A stretch of 64,000 nucleotides of DNA from Brienomyrus brachyistius (GCF_023856365.1 NC_064544.1:25768399-25832398), one strand, 5' to 3'; counted from the stretch's first letter, positions 1 through 10,499 are shown. Program-made: numbers and translations. The notes: generated from the letters alone by a model not told the origin.

Positions 1-162
1 AATTGACCAGGGCTGAGATATACAACCATCACTTTCATTGTGAAGAGACATTAAGCATCATATGCATTGAAATTAAAACATCAAAATCAATGTGATTCTC
101 ATTAGTTCAGCTTGCAGATGATGAAAGTTTCACACTTTTGTAAACACTTTCTCAGCAGTTAC

Positions 163-342
163 CTTCGGACGGCCCTGGATGTTATAGAAATTCATGTGCT
201 GACGGGTTCCTTGATGAGCATTTTCGACTGCGAGTTTAATGGCCGTCTTGTAGAGTGCAGGGAGACTGTGGTAATCTTGCTGGGCCTCTGTGGAGATAAG
301 CAGAGCTCCATAAGCCAAAACCAGAACCAGCAGGCGGGTCAT
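163..342 (-). CDS. Chemerin/cystatin-like secreted protein, exon 1 (partial gene)
   Basis: Sixty codons are open from a true ATG at 342 to a consensus splice donor (AAG|GTAACT, donor GT at 161-162), phase 0; the rest of the gene lies off the left edge. The product starts with a classic signal peptide (MTRLLVLVLAYGALL) and cleavage is likely just before QQDYHSLP. The mature part (YHSLPALYKTAIKLAVENA, then a QHMNFYN stretch) has the spacing of the first helix and first strand of cystatin-fold proteins. It looks most like fish chemerin (rarres2-like), a secreted chemoattractant/adipokine precursor, but a cathelicidin- or cystatin-like relative cannot be excluded from one exon. The upstream minus-strand sequence (343-420) has only a weak GGATAAGG TATA-like string. 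Function is inferred from family resemblance only. Confidence 0.55.
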
Positions 343-735
343 CTTCCTCTCAGCTTTGAAGGGAGAAGCAGGACTGAGGACACTGATCTGTGGTCCCCTT
401 ATCCAGCACGTCCAGGGGCGTGTCCTTCACCCGAAACAAACAGACCTTTGAACAACATTGGAAAACTCTTCAGGATGAATCGAGGCAGGTGGTCAAGTGG
501 GTTTATTGTTATTTCAGCAATATACACAGTACACAGTGAAAGGAAACATTGTTCCTCCTGGACCACGGTGCAAGACAAAGAAGAAAAACAGAAACAACAC
601 AAGATGACACAAGTGCGGGCAAGATAGAACTATACAGAGTGAAAGGAGCACAAACAGAGGGAGAAAGTGCAAGATAAACACAAGAGCAACAATACAATAC
701 TACAGGACAAGACAGCGCAGTCAAGAACATAGAGT
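343..735. other. Upstream region with possible LINE 3' end (minus)
   Basis: There is no gene here apart from the promoter side of the cystatin-like exon. From about 495 to 735 the minus strand has the low-complexity C/T-rich composition and AATAAACCC-type end seen in fish Rex1-type LINE 3' untranslated regions (compare the LINE tail at 17.5-17.9 kb). It would be head-to-head with the LINE fragment that follows. This is a weak call. Confidence 0.25.
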
Positions 736-1030
736 GCAGCCAGAGCTGACCTGAATAGGGGCATCAAGGTTGCCAGGCAGGCAGAGAAACAGAAAATAGA
801 GGTCTACTTCACATACAACAACCCACAGTGGGTGTGGCAGGGAATACAACACATTACAAACTTCAAAGGCAACAACACCGTCACTGTTAACAGCAACGCC
901 CTTTTAGCAAAGGAGCTAAACAGCTTCTTTGCTCGTCTGGAGGAACACAGAGCAGACATAGCCACACTGCCCCCTCCCCCAATCTCCAGCACTCACAGAC
1001 TCCCTCTGCAGGAACACCACACGAGAAGGC
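736..1030 (+). mobile_element. Rex1/L2-type LINE fragment, endonuclease-RT linker
   Basis: A short open reading frame encodes VWQGIQHITNF followed by LLAKELNSFFARLE. This is the linker between the endonuclease and reverse transcriptase of fish Rex1/L2-type non-LTR retrotransposons, where the WxGIQxITNYK and LAxELNxFFARFE strings are typical. No endonuclease or RT core is attached. It is a dead 5'- and 3'-truncated relic. Confidence 0.6.
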
Positions 1031-1044
1031 ACATTGCATCTCTA

Positions 1045-1720
1045 GGTGTGTGGAGTTTAAGACAAGGCAAGTGATGCTACGATAACATAATTCCTTGGTA
1101 AGACCCCACCTAGAATATTGTGTGCGGGTTTGGTTACCATACCTTAAGAAGGACATTGCTGCCTTGGAAAAGGTGCAACGTAGGGCAACGAGAATGATTC
1201 CTGGTCTTAGAGGAATGTCTAATGAGGAGAGGTTAGCTGAGCTGAATCTGTTTAGCCTCGAGCAAAGGAGACTAAGGGGGGACATAATCCAGGTGTTTAA
1301 GATTCTAACAGGTCTGGATGCTTTTCAGCCAAATGACTATTTCAATGTTAGTTTAAATACCAGAACTCGTGGCCATAAGTGGAAATTAGCTGGAGAACAT
1401 TTTAAAACGAATTTGATGAAGCATTTCTGTACACAGCGTGTAGTTAGAGTATGGAATAGTCTTCCTGTTATTGTAACACAAGCTAAAACCCTGGGTTCTT
1501 TTAAATCAGAGCTAGATAAGATTTTTTGCAAAATTGCTTGCATTGCAGAACAGTATTTTCCCTTTTAAGGTTACTCATTTTAAATCTGGTCATTGCATTT
1601 TCATGATTACATTGTTTGTGTCCACTCCGTTATTTCGTGTTTATTGTTTGTTAGGTGTAATGTCTGTCTTATGTTAGTTATAGGAATAAATGCATGTCTT
1701 TTACACAACTTCAGCCTCTG
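1045..1720 (+). mobile_element. CR1/L2-group LINE, C-terminal RT region and 3' end
   Basis: The reading frame 1095-1568 encodes VRPHLEYCVRVWLPYLKKDI, then KVQRRATRMIPGL, NEERLAELNLFSLEQRRLRGD and VVRVWNSLP. This is the conserved C-terminal end of the reverse transcriptase ORF of CR1/L2-group LINEs. It belongs to the same family as the longer copy at 47.2-47.9 kb. The catalytic RT core is missing (5' truncation), and the RT frame runs to 1568. The A/T-rich 3' region (1570-1720) is shared with the deleted copy at 4567-4767. Confidence 0.8.
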
Positions 1721-2750
1721 TTCATTGAGTGCTCACAAGAATCCCTGCCTGTGCGATCTACGCTCTGAAACCTCAAATTCGCCTGAAATATCGCGAGACT
1801 CTCTCTCGTTGGCCGTGAGGGGAGCTTCGCTACCGATCGTTTACATTACCTGGTGACGCAGCTTGTTGTATGAGCCTTCTATTCTAACCCAGGTTATTAC
1901 GCGATACTGGTTATTAATGAGTTCCATTTAAGTCACACATTAACAGACTCACAGTGTTTCGCAATTGAGTATGGAGGAGCCGACCATTCGGCATAACAAT
2001 TGGTTAATAATCACAAGGCAGAAGGTTTAAACTTATTCTGAGCACACAATTTAAATTTTTTATGATCGAACGTGCAGTGAAGAAGCGCTACTGTGAACTG
2101 GTTGCCAAAGTCGCACTCATGGCAATCTGAAGGCATTTAAGCGGGATCATAAGGGCTTATTATAGTTATTTTTATTTCTATTATTAGTAGTTATATTATT
2201 TTGTTTTATTTTCGGTTATTTCATTGTAGTTCTTTCGTATTAAACTGCAGTGAACCTTAACCATATGTCTGACGAAATTCTCAGATGTAGCGCTTTGTTT
2301 CCAGGTTCGATTCGGAGTTTCTCCGTTTCTATATATCCTGGGAGAGATCTCTCTATTAGCAAACGGGAATACTTGTTACGAGGTTCTAACCTAAATTATG
2401 TTGCGCTTGGACATAAGACCGATAGCTTAGTTACCTATCAGGATCATACTCGTATGTGTGTGCCTGCTGTAGACAAAGCAAGTTTAACACAACTTTGCGC
2501 TGTGAGTGTGTCATTTAGAAATTGGGAGTCTCCTGTGCTTGAGACCCACCGTGGTTAAGCACCATTTGCGACAAATTATAGTGCACTCACAATTTAAATC
2601 CGTCGCCGTAACGCGAGCGCCGTCTCGCTTCAGTAATTGTTTTAAGGGGGTTTATACTGTGCAAGGCACAGAAGAAGGCCGCAAGCGGCATGCGCATGCA
2701 TTAAATGTGTGTGTCACTCATCTTGCGTCGGCAACCGTTTGGTTACCTCT
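1721..2750. other. Unassigned, mixed composition
   Basis: No recognisable gene. It contains a CpG-containing stretch (ATATCGCGAGACTC at about 1788) and a T-rich tract (2160-2240). A 102-codon open frame at 2250-2558 resembles no family I know and has no visible splice or promoter context. The stretch lies between two direct LINE fragments (1190-1720 and 4567-4767) together with the satellite. Confidence 0.3.
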
Positions 2751-2751
2751 A

Positions 2752-3775
2752 GTGGTCAGGCATAGAACTTCCACTCCATTTCGAAATTGCGCCTCCAGTG
2801 GCCAGGCATAGAACTACCACTCCATTTCGATATTGCGCCCCCGGTGGTCAGGCATAGAACTACCACTCCATTTCGATATTGCGCCCCCGGTGGTCAGGCA
2901 TAGAACTACCACTCCATTTCGATATTGCGCCCCCGGTGGTCAGGCATAGAACTACCACTCCATTTCGATATTGCGCCCCCGGTGGTCAGGCATAGAACTA
3001 CCACTCCATTTCGAAATTGCGCCTCTAGTGGTCAGGCATAGAACTAACACTCCATTTCGAAATTGCGCCTCTAGTGGTCAGGCATAGAACTACCACTCCA
3101 TTTCGATATTGCGCCCCCGGTGGTCAGGCATAGAACTTCCACTCCATTTCGAAATTGCGCCTCCAGTGGCCAGGCATAGAACTACCACTCCATTTCGATA
3201 TTGCGCCCCCGGTGGTCAGGCATAGAACTACCACTCCATTTCGATATTGCGCCCCCGGTGGTCAGGCATAGAACTACCACTCCATTTCGATATTGCGCCC
3301 CCGGTGGTCAGGCATAGAACTACCACTCCATTTCGATATTGCGCCCCCGGTGGTCAGGCATAGAACTACCACTCCATTTCGAAATTGCGCCTCTAGTGGT
3401 CAGGCATAGAACTAACACTCCATTTCGAAATCGCGCCTCTAGTGGTCAGGCATAGAACTACCACTCCATTTCGATATTGCGCCCCCGGTGGTCAGGCATA
3501 GAACTACCACTCCATTTCGATATTGCGCCCCTAGTGGTCAGGCATAGAACTACCACTCCAGTTCGAAATTGCGCCTCTAGTGGTCAGGCATAGAACTACC
3601 ACTCCATTTCGAAATCGCGCCTCCAGTGGTCAGGCATAGAACTACGACCCCATTTCGATATTGCTCCCCTGATGGTCAGGCATAGAACTACCACTCCATT
3701 TTGAAATTGCGCTTCTAGTGGCAAGCCATAGCAGTGCCACTCCATTGAAATTGCACCTCTAGTGGTCCGCCATAG
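2752..3775. repeat. 46-bp satellite array, about 22 copies, with higher-order repeat
   Basis: Tandem array with an exact 46-bp period. The unit begins GTGGTCAGGCATAGAACTAC and ends in TATTGCGCCCCCG or AATTGCGCCTCTA. Two main variants alternate. Copies 1-8 (2752-3119) and 9-16 (3120-3487) show the same order of variants and differ by only one base that I can see, so a 368-bp eight-mer was duplicated as a block. The last copies (3626 onward) are progressively diverged, and the array fades at GTGGTCCGCCATAG near 3775. Confidence 0.95.
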
Positions 3776-4566
3776 TAGGTTAACAACATCTGAGTTGGGT
3801 CTCTGGTGGTCAACTGCGGTGATACAACACGCATAATTGGACACACAGGTTCTTGCCTGAAAGCAGGAATTAACTTCATGGACTAAATCAATTTGATCAC
3901 AATACATTAACATCCAATTAGGTTATTGTTGCATAACTAATTTATGTTTACAATTGAAGAAGAAACACAATTCATTTGGTTTGATTTCTGTTTAACCTTT
4001 TTGATTTATTTTAGGTTTTATTTCACCTTATGCTTTCATTCATTCCCTCTCCCCCAACAAGGGGACTTGCATAGAAGTTCAACCACTATTAACAACAGTA
4101 AACCAGTTACGTACACAATCCCATCAGGAAGTCGTTTGGATGTGATCAGTTGAGCCCTTCGGGTGTTGGGTGCTTACCATTCGCTCTCTGCTGGTTGAGC
4201 TTGTCTGTGGCTCTGCTGTCACTGCTTGCGATCGTACAGTTTGTCAAAACCGAAGGGGAGTTCTCAGCAATTGGACGCCCAAAAGCGTGTCAGCTCGGCT
4301 ACACCCACTGACTCATTACGGGCAAGGCTCACAGGTACCTCAGGCGGTCATTACAACTTTTGAGCAGGACCTCGTTTAGGGTGAGTTCTGAGAACGGCCC
4401 TAGCTTGGACTCTCACTAGGGTGGGTGATACCTGAAGGCAATTTTGCCAGCCGATAAGCTGAGCTCCACCTGGGTTGTCTCAGTTGTGCATACAGAACAC
4501 GCCCTTCCAAGTTAACATTGCTGGGAATCGGGGGAGTGGAAGCCGGACTCAGGCTTGCTTAGCTGG
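3776..4566. other. Unassigned region after the satellite
   Basis: No gene is recognised. The first half is A/T-rich; 4150-4560 is more CpG-rich, with LTR-like texture but no TG..CA boundaries, poly(A) signal or primer site that I can support. It ends at GCTTAGCTGGGAGAATG, where the LINE fragment begins. Confidence 0.25.
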
Positions 4567-4767
4567 GAGAATGATTCCTGGTCTTAGAGGAATGTCTAAT
4601 GAGGAGAGGTTAGCTGAGCTGAATCTGTTTAGCCTCGAGCAAAGGAGACTAAGGGGGGACATAATCCAGGTGTTAAATCTGGTCATTGCATTACATTTTT
4701 TTTGTGTCCACTCCTTTATTTCGTGTTTATTGTTTGTTAGGTGTAATGTCTGTCTTATGTTAGTTAT
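4567..4767 (+). mobile_element. Internally deleted copy of the 1.2-kb LINE fragment
   Basis: Bases 4568-4679 match 1192-1303 (the MIPGLRGMSNEERLAELNLF coding part) and the remainder matches about 1577-1695. Roughly 270 bp of coding sequence and 3' end are therefore missing at a single junction near 4679. It is in the same orientation as the 1.2-kb copy. It is probably a DNA-level duplicate of that copy rather than an independent retrotransposition, because the shared part does not begin or end at natural LINE ends. Confidence 0.75.
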
Positions 4768-4912
4768 ATCCATCCATCCATTTTCCAAACTGCTTATCCT
4801 ACTGGGTCGCGGGTGGTCCGGAGCCTATCCCGGAATGTGGAATGGGCACGAGGCAGGGAACAACCCAGGATGGGGGGCCAGCCCATCACAGGGCACACTC
4901 ACACACCATTCG
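4768..4912 (-). mobile_element. Mermaid/DANA-like SINE, 5'-truncated
   Basis: The reversed GGAT tail (CCATCCATCC) is followed by ATTTTCCAAACTGCTTATCC and the GGTCGCGGGTGGTCCGGAGCC region of the fish SINE family found throughout this window. The tRNA-like head is absent; homology stops at CACACACCATTC. Confidence 0.8.
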
Positions 4913-5275
4913 TGATTATATTATTGCACTATACTGTATAAATAAAAAGTAAACTTAATACCAGTTGTGGTAATAAAGTGCACAGAGAGGAAGAGAGAGT
5001 AGGGTTTCACATAAACTTATGTTCATTAGCATTTAGTATTCTGATGGCTTTGGGGGTAGAAGGTCTTATTAAATCTGGTTGTTCTGCAATGCATACTGCG
5101 GTAACGTTTACCAGAGGGCAGAAGTTCAAACATCTCATGTGCTGGGTGCGTGGGATCTTTTTAAAATATAATTATGCATATGTAGAACTAGGGATATGAT
5201 CCTATTAAGTATGATAGTTCTGTCTCATTATTGCAGGATCGACATCCATAGTAACTGTGTTGATCTATCCATTTG
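4913..5275. other. Unassigned A/T-rich spacer
   Basis: I see no gene, repeat family or structured element in this stretch. Confidence 0.4.
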
Positions 5276-5276
5276 T

Positions 5277-5281
5277 GTGCA

Positions 5282-5310
<29 letters not shown>
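5277..5310. repeat. (GT)n microsatellite
   Basis: A run of GT dinucleotides about 30 bp long, resumed as (TG)n at 5579-5593 on the far side of the inserted MITE-like element. Confidence 0.95.
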
Positions 5311-5313
<3 letters not shown>

Positions 5314-5315
5314 CG

Positions 5316-5577
5316 GGTATACCTATCCTACCCCATAACGTGATAAATACCTGTTTTTTTTCCCTTATGGGGACCACGAAACCGAAAACCAGGAAAACTC
5401 TATTTTATAAAAATCTGTGACTGCTATGGAAAAACTAAAAATGCAAAACCTCTTGTATTTTGCTGGGTTACTTATGGTTATGGTTAGGGCAGGGTGGGGG
5501 TTAAGCTTGTCATAGTTAGCGTTAGCATTTATCCCATAGAAGTGAATGAGCGGGCCCCATAAAGATAGGTATACCCT
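5316..5577. mobile_element. MITE-like element with inverted ends in a GT repeat
   Basis: The left end GGGTATACCTATC and the right end GATAGGTATACCC are inverted copies of each other. The interior (about 235 bp) has no coding capacity. GT/TG repeats lie on both sides, so the element either inserted into a microsatellite or carries it. This is a non-autonomous DNA transposon signature; the superfamily is unknown. Confidence 0.65.
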
Positions 5578-5656
5578 ATGTGTGTGTGTGTGTCCCATAT
5601 TGCCTGGGCTTCAGGATACCTCATAACCCGGAACTTCATCAGAAGTAGTTAGAAAA

Positions 5657-5697
5657 TGGATGGATGGATGGATGGATGGATGGATGGACGGACAGAT
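5657..5697. repeat. (GGAT)n microsatellite
   Basis: About eight GGAT units after AGAAAATGGATGG, which is the tail of the Mermaid-like SINE family without a body. It is probably a SINE tail left after truncation. Confidence 0.8.
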
Positions 5698-6059
5698 CAA
5701 TAAAAGTACAGAACATCCATTTTACAAAGAACCGTCAACACTAAATGTTTGCACTGGTCATGTTCCTAGAAATTAAACTTCTTTTCTGAAAAGCAGCATG
5801 TTCATAAATTAGCTGTTGTTATTCCTTGTGGGAACAAATGCAGATGAAACTGTAAAACAGACTGCAGTGGCAAAACAGTTCTGGCTACCCGCCAGCCCTT
5901 CTGCCTGTGCTGCCCTGCCTGCCCGCCCTCCTGCCCATTACGTCCTGCCTGTGCCACCCTCCTGCCTGCCCTCCTGCCTGTGACGTCTTTCCTGTGTGCC
6001 CTGCTGCCAGTTATTCTGTATTTACATCCGGACTTAACTAATTGAACCATATAGATCAG

Positions 6060-6290
6060 GACTTTGTTAACCTGACTTCTGCCCTGTGGAGGATGGGCTC
6101 CCCCTTTCACTCTGGTTCCTCCAAAGGTTTCTTACTATGACTGAGTTTATCCTTGCCAATGTGGCTTTATAATTTTTCAGGCTTGATATTGCTCACTGGG
6201 ACAATTGGGCAGGGACAAAGTAAAGTGCTTTGAGACTATGTAAGGCTGTGAAAATGCACTATACAAAATAAAGTGAATTGACTTGAGTAA
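6060..6290 (+). mobile_element. LINE 3' tail fragment (L2-type)
   Basis: The GATGGGCTCCCCCTTTCACT string, the TTTATCCTTGCCAATGTGGC string and the end AAAGTGCTTTGAGACTATG, then ATACAAAATAAAGTGAATTG, form the typical 3' untranslated end of fish L2-type LINEs. A related tail lies at 45.78-45.96 kb. No ORF remains. The C/T-rich stretch 5875-6010 in front (CTGCCTGC repeats) is simple sequence. Confidence 0.6.
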
Positions 6291-8681
6291 CGTGGCACAA
6301 AGCAACCCTTCTTTGCCACAGGAAATGTCTGGTGCAATTTCTTTTTTAATTGTACATGTCAATTGCATAATACCCTAAACTAATTCATTATTATTTCTAT
6401 TATTATCATCATCATCGTCATCATCATCCTGATAAGTATTTCATTAGTATTCCATGGTATTTTGATTTTTCAGGAATCAGTGTGTGTACTGTATACTTTT
6501 TAATTTATTTGCACTATGTGTAGTGTCTCTGCAGCTGTACATACTTGCTGCATTAAGCACAAGAACTTCCCTCAGGCATCAGTATAGTTAATCAAATGTA
6601 ATATTTCTTGCTTGTTTATTAAGTGGTTTTAGGTATTTTGTGTGTTCCACTTAATTTAGTGTAATTAGTCCTAGTTGACTCAGGTTTAGTTAGATTTTTC
6701 CTTCTGTTGTTCCTCTGCATCATGCTACTGTCATAAAATTTCAATGTCTTACCTAACTTAAGAGTTTTTTGCATTGTGTTTTGGAGAGAAAGAAATCATA
6801 ACTTTTTTTCTTTAGATTCATCCACTGATTCTATCACCTATGACACATTCCCCCTGAATATTTGTTTGTTTGTTTATTTATGTATTTGCTTGGGAGGTGG
6901 AATTAACAAACATAAATAACTGAATGAATCAGGGTAGTGAAAAACATTTATAAACTTATCATTTTGGTATTGGTACGATCCTGTTCTGGTTAGTTAGCCG
7001 AGGGAGTAAATCATCCGGAGTTTCATCTCTCAATCTCCTCCTACACCCACTCAGCATCACAGTATGGACTCCCCAATGCAACTGATCTGCACGTATTTGT
7101 ACTCTGGGAGGAAATTGAAGCCCCCATAGGAAAAACTCAAAGCCTACAGACATATGCACAAAACCAGGGGACATGCTCAGTTCTGCAGGTCTGGAAGTGT
7201 GAGAGAAGGCTATTTATTGAGTTTCCCCTCTGCCCCTGGTAAAGATGAAACATGCACAAGTCTACTTTTTAACCAACTGCTAAGTCATTAAACACACATA
7301 TACTTACATGAAAGTCTGACTGATACTGGAGCTTCCAGTGCCCGTAAACCAGGTGCTGGGGTACTCCATTTCCTTCTTGATAATTAGCGCCATTGAAAAA
7401 AAACTGTGCCTTTCCTAATATTAATTGACTCTCAGACAAATGTACTACTTGAAGACCCTGCCACTATTCGCATTTTCCAGCAGGAGTCACAAATCTTCAT
7501 TGCATTCAGTTTATTCTCAGATGAGCTCATGCATGTTTCTATGTGCATCTTTACACTTAAACAAATACAGCTGCCTAAACTCTGTTGTTATATTCCATAT
7601 ATATTTGTCGTGACTGGCCTTTTTTCTCAAATGATGGATTTCTGAAACTAAAACTGACAGTAATATAAAATATTTATATTGCCACATAATCGACACATGT
7701 TCTGATATGACATAGCATTCCCCTGGACCATAGTGCGACTTAGAGACGAGATATAACATGCCCTTCACAGTAAAACACTAGATAGGTGCAACACTTAATG
7801 TCAACGTTGTCAATGTCAATGTTGACTTAATGTCAACGTTAAATTCATGGATGCGCAAATTAAGTAACACAGTAACAGTACAAAAACGAGCAGAGCTGTG
7901 TATGGCATGACTATCTCGCGGCGGCGACAAAATATGCTTATCCTTCTAATTATTCAGAAGAAAATATATTTGCAAGCACAGCCGTTCACGGCTTCCGTAC
8001 AAAAAGCTGTCACTACGCTACAGGAAGAATACACGGCCAATATAGGATTTACACAAGTCTGCTTCTTTTGTTTTTTTTAGTAACAACTTTCACAAAAATG
8101 AACAGCAATACTTCTAAAAGTGCAAATCTGTTGCCAAATTAAATAAACAAAGAAATTAATCATAAAAATATTCAATGTATATACAACTAACCATTTCCAA
8201 TCAAAAAGTACATACAAATCTCCAGTACAAGTTATACAATGGAGCGCAGATAAAACTTTTAAATAGTAATTAACCAAACTATATAAAGAATACAAGTTTG
8301 AATACAGGTAATTTGTATAAATTTTACTGTGTTCAGACTGAAAAATCAGCACCAGCCTTACACACATTGCAGTTCTGCTTTTTTCTTCTTTTAGCATAAT
8401 TATCCGTTTCACGTTCACGAGGCAGAAGATCCCTGCAAATGTGAAAATTCACAAGTAACAGGCACCATTAACCTCAAGCCATAACAGTCTGCTAGCCTGA
8501 ACAATAGCAAACTCTATGTATTACCAATTATTACGCAGGTTGTCACTTTATCAAATCATGACTGTTACTAAGAAGTGGGAGTGAAACGCGTGTCACGAGA
8601 TCTCGCGATATTACAACATGAGTTTCTCGTTGGAGCGAAAAGCGGTTTCACGAATGCGCTGCAAATTAGCTGCTGTGAATA
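6291..8681. other. No recognisable gene (2.4 kb)
   Basis: A/T-rich intergenic DNA with an ATC/ATT-rich stretch at 6390-6430. The open frame at 6959-7174 (minus) does not resemble anything I can name. A small inverted motif cluster lies at 7795-7845, where AATGTCAACGTT occurs twice, with intervening related copies. A CpG motif (GATCTCGCGATATTAC, about 8600) precedes the LTR. Confidence 0.35.
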
Positions 8682-9304
8682 TGTTGGCATCTGACTAAAT
8701 TACTATAGTAGATACCCCAGACACTTTTAAATCTTTTGTGTGGCAGCATTTCGGGTGCCCGGCGGAAAATATAAATGGCGAATGAAGGGGGGCTAGGTTG
8801 CGTGCTAAACTTTGTCACACTGAGAAAGGGGAACAAACTGGAACACAGGCAGGAAGAGAAGGGGGGCTCCAGCCCTCCTCGTTGTGTAAGTAAATTCCGG
8901 AAAGCAGAAGGTACATTGACAGGCTCGTGGTGACATTAAGCTTACGCTTGACCTGCGGGGACATAACAAGGGAGGGGGTCGCTGACGCTGCTAAATTGCA
9001 ACATAACAAGATAAGATCAAAGGGAACGGGTGTGGGGACTAACGCCAGCAATGTCCAAACAATAGTTATATGTTACGTCAACTGGAAAGATACCAACAAG
9101 AACAGTAGACGCCCTAAACGGGGTATAAAAGTTAGACACAGACAACAGGGAGCTGAGCTTCCCTTGGTGTGTACTTTTGTGCATCTGAGAGTGGCTCCCG
9201 GATCGATCTGTACAACAAATAAAGAGAGCTGACTTACAACCATCCTTTGCCTCACGAATGCATCTTTTCCTCATCAACGGACTCGGTGGAGTCTAACTCC
9301 AACA
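8682..9304 (+). mobile_element. Gammaretrovirus-like 5' LTR
   Basis: The 623-bp LTR is bounded by TGTTGG at 8682 and CCAACA ending at 9304, perfect inverted ends of TG..CA type. TATAAAA lies at 9124-9130 and AATAAA at 9218-9223, giving a U3-R-U5 order on the plus strand. A tRNA-Pro primer-binding site follows three bases after the end. No matching 3' LTR was found in the window, so the provirus is incomplete. The left boundary is inferred from the inverted ends, because no target-site duplication can be checked. Confidence 0.75.
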
Positions 9305-9307
9305 ATT

Positions 9308-9325
9308 TGGGGGCTCGTCCGGGAT
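9308..9325 (+). promoter_or_regulatory. Retroviral primer-binding site, tRNA-Pro
   Basis: TGGGGGCTCGTCCGGGAT is an 18-base complement of the 3' end of tRNA-Pro, identical to the site used by murine leukaemia-type gammaretroviruses. It sits directly after the LTR, where minus-strand DNA synthesis would be primed. Confidence 0.9.
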
Positions 9326-10097
9326 GAGGAGAAGGTTGTTTGGATTGGAACCAGAGACGAGGTCTTGGGGACGCAGAGAGCCACGGGCGCCCAGCAATTA
9401 GGTGAGCAGAGCCTGTTTTATCGAATTCTGCATATTGGCGATTGCTAAATAAAGTGGCTGGAAGTGTCTCAGGATCTGTCGACCAATATTGTGGCGAGGG
9501 CCTGTTGTGCGTAGCTCTGACGGCCTGTGAACAGAGGGTACGGGACCCCGTAGTAGAACCTATTGGCGGAGGATTTAAGTCCACTGTCGTGTCCTTGGTT
9601 TGGCAACCCACCTACTGCTGATGAGCAGTAGGACAGCTGGGATTGAGCGTCCCGGGAAATTCAGGACCCCCGAACAGCTAAATTGGTCGGAGGAGTAAGG
9701 TTCATCCTCCTTAAAACGGGTTGAAGTCCCGAGGTGAAAGTCCTCAAAGTATTGGGTTAAAGTCCCGAGATTAGAGTACTCAAAGCATCGGGCTAAAAAG
9801 TCCCGAGACGTGGGGTCCCAAGGTACCAAAAAGTGTACACAGCGCTATTTACTATTTCGCGTGTGTAAGTGCGTGTTTACTATTCACTATTCCAGTGTGA
9901 GTGGGTTTACCATTTACTATTTACTGTTTTGCGTGGTTCGGTGATTGTGTGTGAGTGTGGGTTTAGGTTTTGGTGGTGTTTGTTAGTGGGGCACTCAGAG
10001 ACAACTAAGAGGTGTACTAAGTGTGGGTGGATAAATCCATCCCCTGAGGCACAGGGGTTGTTGGATCAGGAGAAGTGTAGGTCAGATAAGCTAAAAC
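9326..10097 (+). mobile_element. ERV leader, with three imperfect 35-bp repeats
   Basis: This is the untranslated leader between primer site and first ORF. Positions 9717-9822 hold three imperfect tandem units built on AAAGTCCCGAG, with CTCAAAG between them. The position matches where packaging signals lie in retroviruses, but that role is inference. A short frame near 10000 encodes CTKCGWINPSPEAQGLLDQE, a possible relic. Confidence 0.55.
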
Positions 10098-10499
10098 ATG
10101 GATCACGAATTTGATAGAGAATTGGATGACGGGGGCTGGGGTCCACCAGTGCGCGGGCGGTGGAAGCCTCTGTGTGAACAGATACAGCTGTTAAAAATAG
10201 CAGTGGGAAAAACAGCTCAGGAAAAGGGCCGAGAGAGAGAGACGGCAGATGCGTGGAAGCGTATGGGGATTGCAGTGAAATGTGCAGGATACAAACCGGA
10301 GGATAGGCAATCATTAGGAGCACTTTTATGGCGTAAGGTAAAGGAGCATAGCGGCCTGAAAGACGAGGCAGGACGCGAGCTAGTGAAAGCGAGGGTGTTA
10401 CAACGGGGAAAGTGGAGAAAAGAGGGAGAGAAACAGGAGCAGGAGAGGCGAGCGTGGGCATTACGACACAACTTTGCCCTTATTGGCTTAAGATTTTAG
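10098..10499 (+). CDS. Unknown basic ORF in the gag position of the ERV (133 aa)
   Basis: An intact ORF from a true ATG (MDHEFDRELDDGGWGPP) to TAG. The protein is highly charged: an acidic N-terminus, then a Lys/Arg/Glu-rich helical body (ETADAWKRMGIAVK, VLQRGKWRKEGEKQEQERR). It shows no zinc knuckle, capsid major homology region or membrane segment. It lies 772 bases after the primer site, where gag or a small leader gene would start, and nothing retroviral follows; the sequence after 10500 is plain A/T-rich DNA. It could be a truncated matrix region or an accessory gene. I do not recognise the family. Confidence 0.5.
   Translation: MDHEFDRELDDGGWGPPVRGRWKPLCEQIQLLKIAVGKTAQEKGRERETADAWKRMGIAVKCAGYKPEDRQSLGALLWRKVKEHSGLKDEAGRELVKARVLQRGKWRKEGEKQEQERRAWALRHNFALIGLRF

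Noticed and set aside
2250..2558. 102-codon plus-strand frame
   Set aside because: Composition and lack of context do not support a gene; probably chance.
2752..3775. Could the 46-bp array be a CRISPR?
   Set aside because: Repeats are directly adjacent without unique spacers, the genome is vertebrate, and no cas genes are present; it is a satellite.
6959..7174. 71-codon minus-strand frame
   Set aside because: No recognised family, no splice or promoter context; likely chance or an unknown repeat.
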